Shown piece by piece: positions 6,549 to 6,653 of a DNA stretch of 6,653 nucleotides. Position 1 is the stretch's first letter; every line of letters starts with the position of its first letter. The position numbers and the translations under genes are program-made. A model generated the notes under the pieces. That model was not told where the DNA came from, searched no databases, and saw only the letters and a program-made list of their open reading frames with translations. Source of the DNA: Candidatus Iainarchaeum sp. (lineage in GTDB: Archaea > Iainarchaeota > Iainarchaeia > Iainarchaeales > GCA-2688035); the NCBI GenBank assembly GCA_017609945.1, contig JAFCCZ010000053.1:1-6653 (forward strand), in the 5' to 3' direction.

Positions 6549-6569
6549 TTTTTCAGCAAGGCTGAAAAG
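6549..6569 (+). other. Hairpin followed by T-run, possible terminator or processing element
   Basis: The arms 6549-6557 and 6561-6569 form eight Watson-Crick pairs plus a closing T-G wobble around the loop AAG. A run of five T (6575-6579) follows after TGTCC. The form resembles an intrinsic terminator, but archaeal termination depends mainly on the T-run, and the T-run is shared with the next hairpin. Confidence 0.4.
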
Positions 6570-6574
6570 TGTCC

Positions 6575-6595
6575 TTTTTAAGCTTTGCTTGAAAA
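6575..6595 (+). other. Second tandem hairpin, similar to the first
   Basis: The arms 6575-6583 and 6587-6595 pair over nine positions (one T-G wobble) around the loop TTT. The left arm TTTTTAAGC differs by one base from the left arm TTTTTCAGC of the preceding hairpin, and the right arms share GCT and GAAAA. The two lie five bases apart. Confidence 0.45.
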
Positions 6596-6596
6596 T

Positions 6597-6624
6597 AGGT
6601 TTTTGGAAGAAAACCTTAGGTTTT
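6597..6624 (+). other. Mutually exclusive hairpins built from a repeated AGGTTTT
   Basis: AGGTTTT occurs at 6597-6603 and 6618-6624, and its complement AAAACCT lies between them at 6610-6616. The middle arm can pair with the left copy (loop around GGAA) or with the right copy only if the intervening turn is extremely tight (one base), so the left pairing is favoured for RNA. In DNA the right pair is a near-perfect palindrome. Confidence 0.4.
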
Positions 6625-6653
6625 CGCTCAGAAAAAGTTTTGGGGTTATAGCA

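Larger units (their letters stand above)
6386..6653 (+). ncRNA. Candidate structured RNA downstream of the divergent promoter (unassigned)
   Basis: No confident protein gene is seen here on either strand. If transcription starts near 6386, the RNA could form several stems: 6395-6401 with 6443-6449 (GCAAGGC/GCCTTGC), 6460-6466 with 6490-6496 (ATTTCCA/TGGAAAT), 6498-6505 with 6518-6524 (seven pairs, one bulged C), and then three hairpins between 6549 and 6616. I do not recognise an RNase P, SRP, tRNA, rRNA or C/D-box signature. The 3' end is not visible and may lie outside the window. The alternatives are a 5' leader of a gene beyond the window, or a partial minus-strand gene. Confidence 0.25.

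Noticed and set aside
6642..6653. Beginning of a tRNA gene at the right edge (GGGGTTATAGC)
   Set aside because: The bases resemble an acceptor strand followed by TA and GC, but only twelve bases are visible and position 12 does not fit the usual D-stem, so it cannot be supported.
6366..6653. CRISPR array or box C/D RNA in the noncoding end
   Set aside because: There are no regularly spaced identical repeats, and no TGATGA box C paired with a CTGA box D at suitable distance; a lone CTGA at 6431-6434 is not enough.

Overview
The window looks archaeal. The signs are TATA-box promoters with spacing suited to leaderless transcription, Shine-Dalgarno matches reading into GGTGAT, a HerA/DUF87-type ATPase, and gene content reminiscent of small-genome archaeal lineages. 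The lineage itself cannot be fixed from this sequence, and a DPANN-type archaeon is only a guess. Coding density is very high: about 6.3 kb of genes are packed with 9-nt gaps or overlaps, followed by one noncoding stretch at the right end.

Left half (1-3353, plus strand): a tight three-gene operon. It holds the 3' two-thirds of glmS (glucosamine-6-phosphate synthase, both SIS domains, 5' end outside the window), then a GNAT acetyltransferase closely resembling eukaryotic Gna1 (glucosamine-6-phosphate N-acetyltransferase), then an in-frame fusion of a HAD phosphatase to a full-length YvcK/GlmR-type protein. In Bacillus, GlmR binds UDP-GlcNAc and stimulates GlmS. The operon therefore reads as a small module: make GlcN-6-P, acetylate it at the 6-phosphate stage, and sense the end product UDP-GlcNAc. 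This is the most interesting part of the window.

Middle and right (3350-6295, minus strand): a convergent 981-residue HerA-like P-loop ATPase overlaps the operon's last stop codon by 4 nt. It has a long, highly charged and probably disordered N-terminus, an abbreviated region before Walker A, and a long C-terminal extension that appears to contain a duplicated small alpha/beta module. Its substrate is unknown.

Right edge (6296-6653): 358 bases without a confident gene. It begins with two facing, nearly identical promoter elements (GATAGCTT followed by T/A and AAATA) that form an inverted repeat. One is positioned to fire a leaderless transcript of the ATPase. The other would fire rightward into a region with several stem-loops, including two similar tandem 21-nt hairpins. 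This could be an unrecognised structured RNA, but a partial minus-strand gene entering from beyond the window cannot be excluded.
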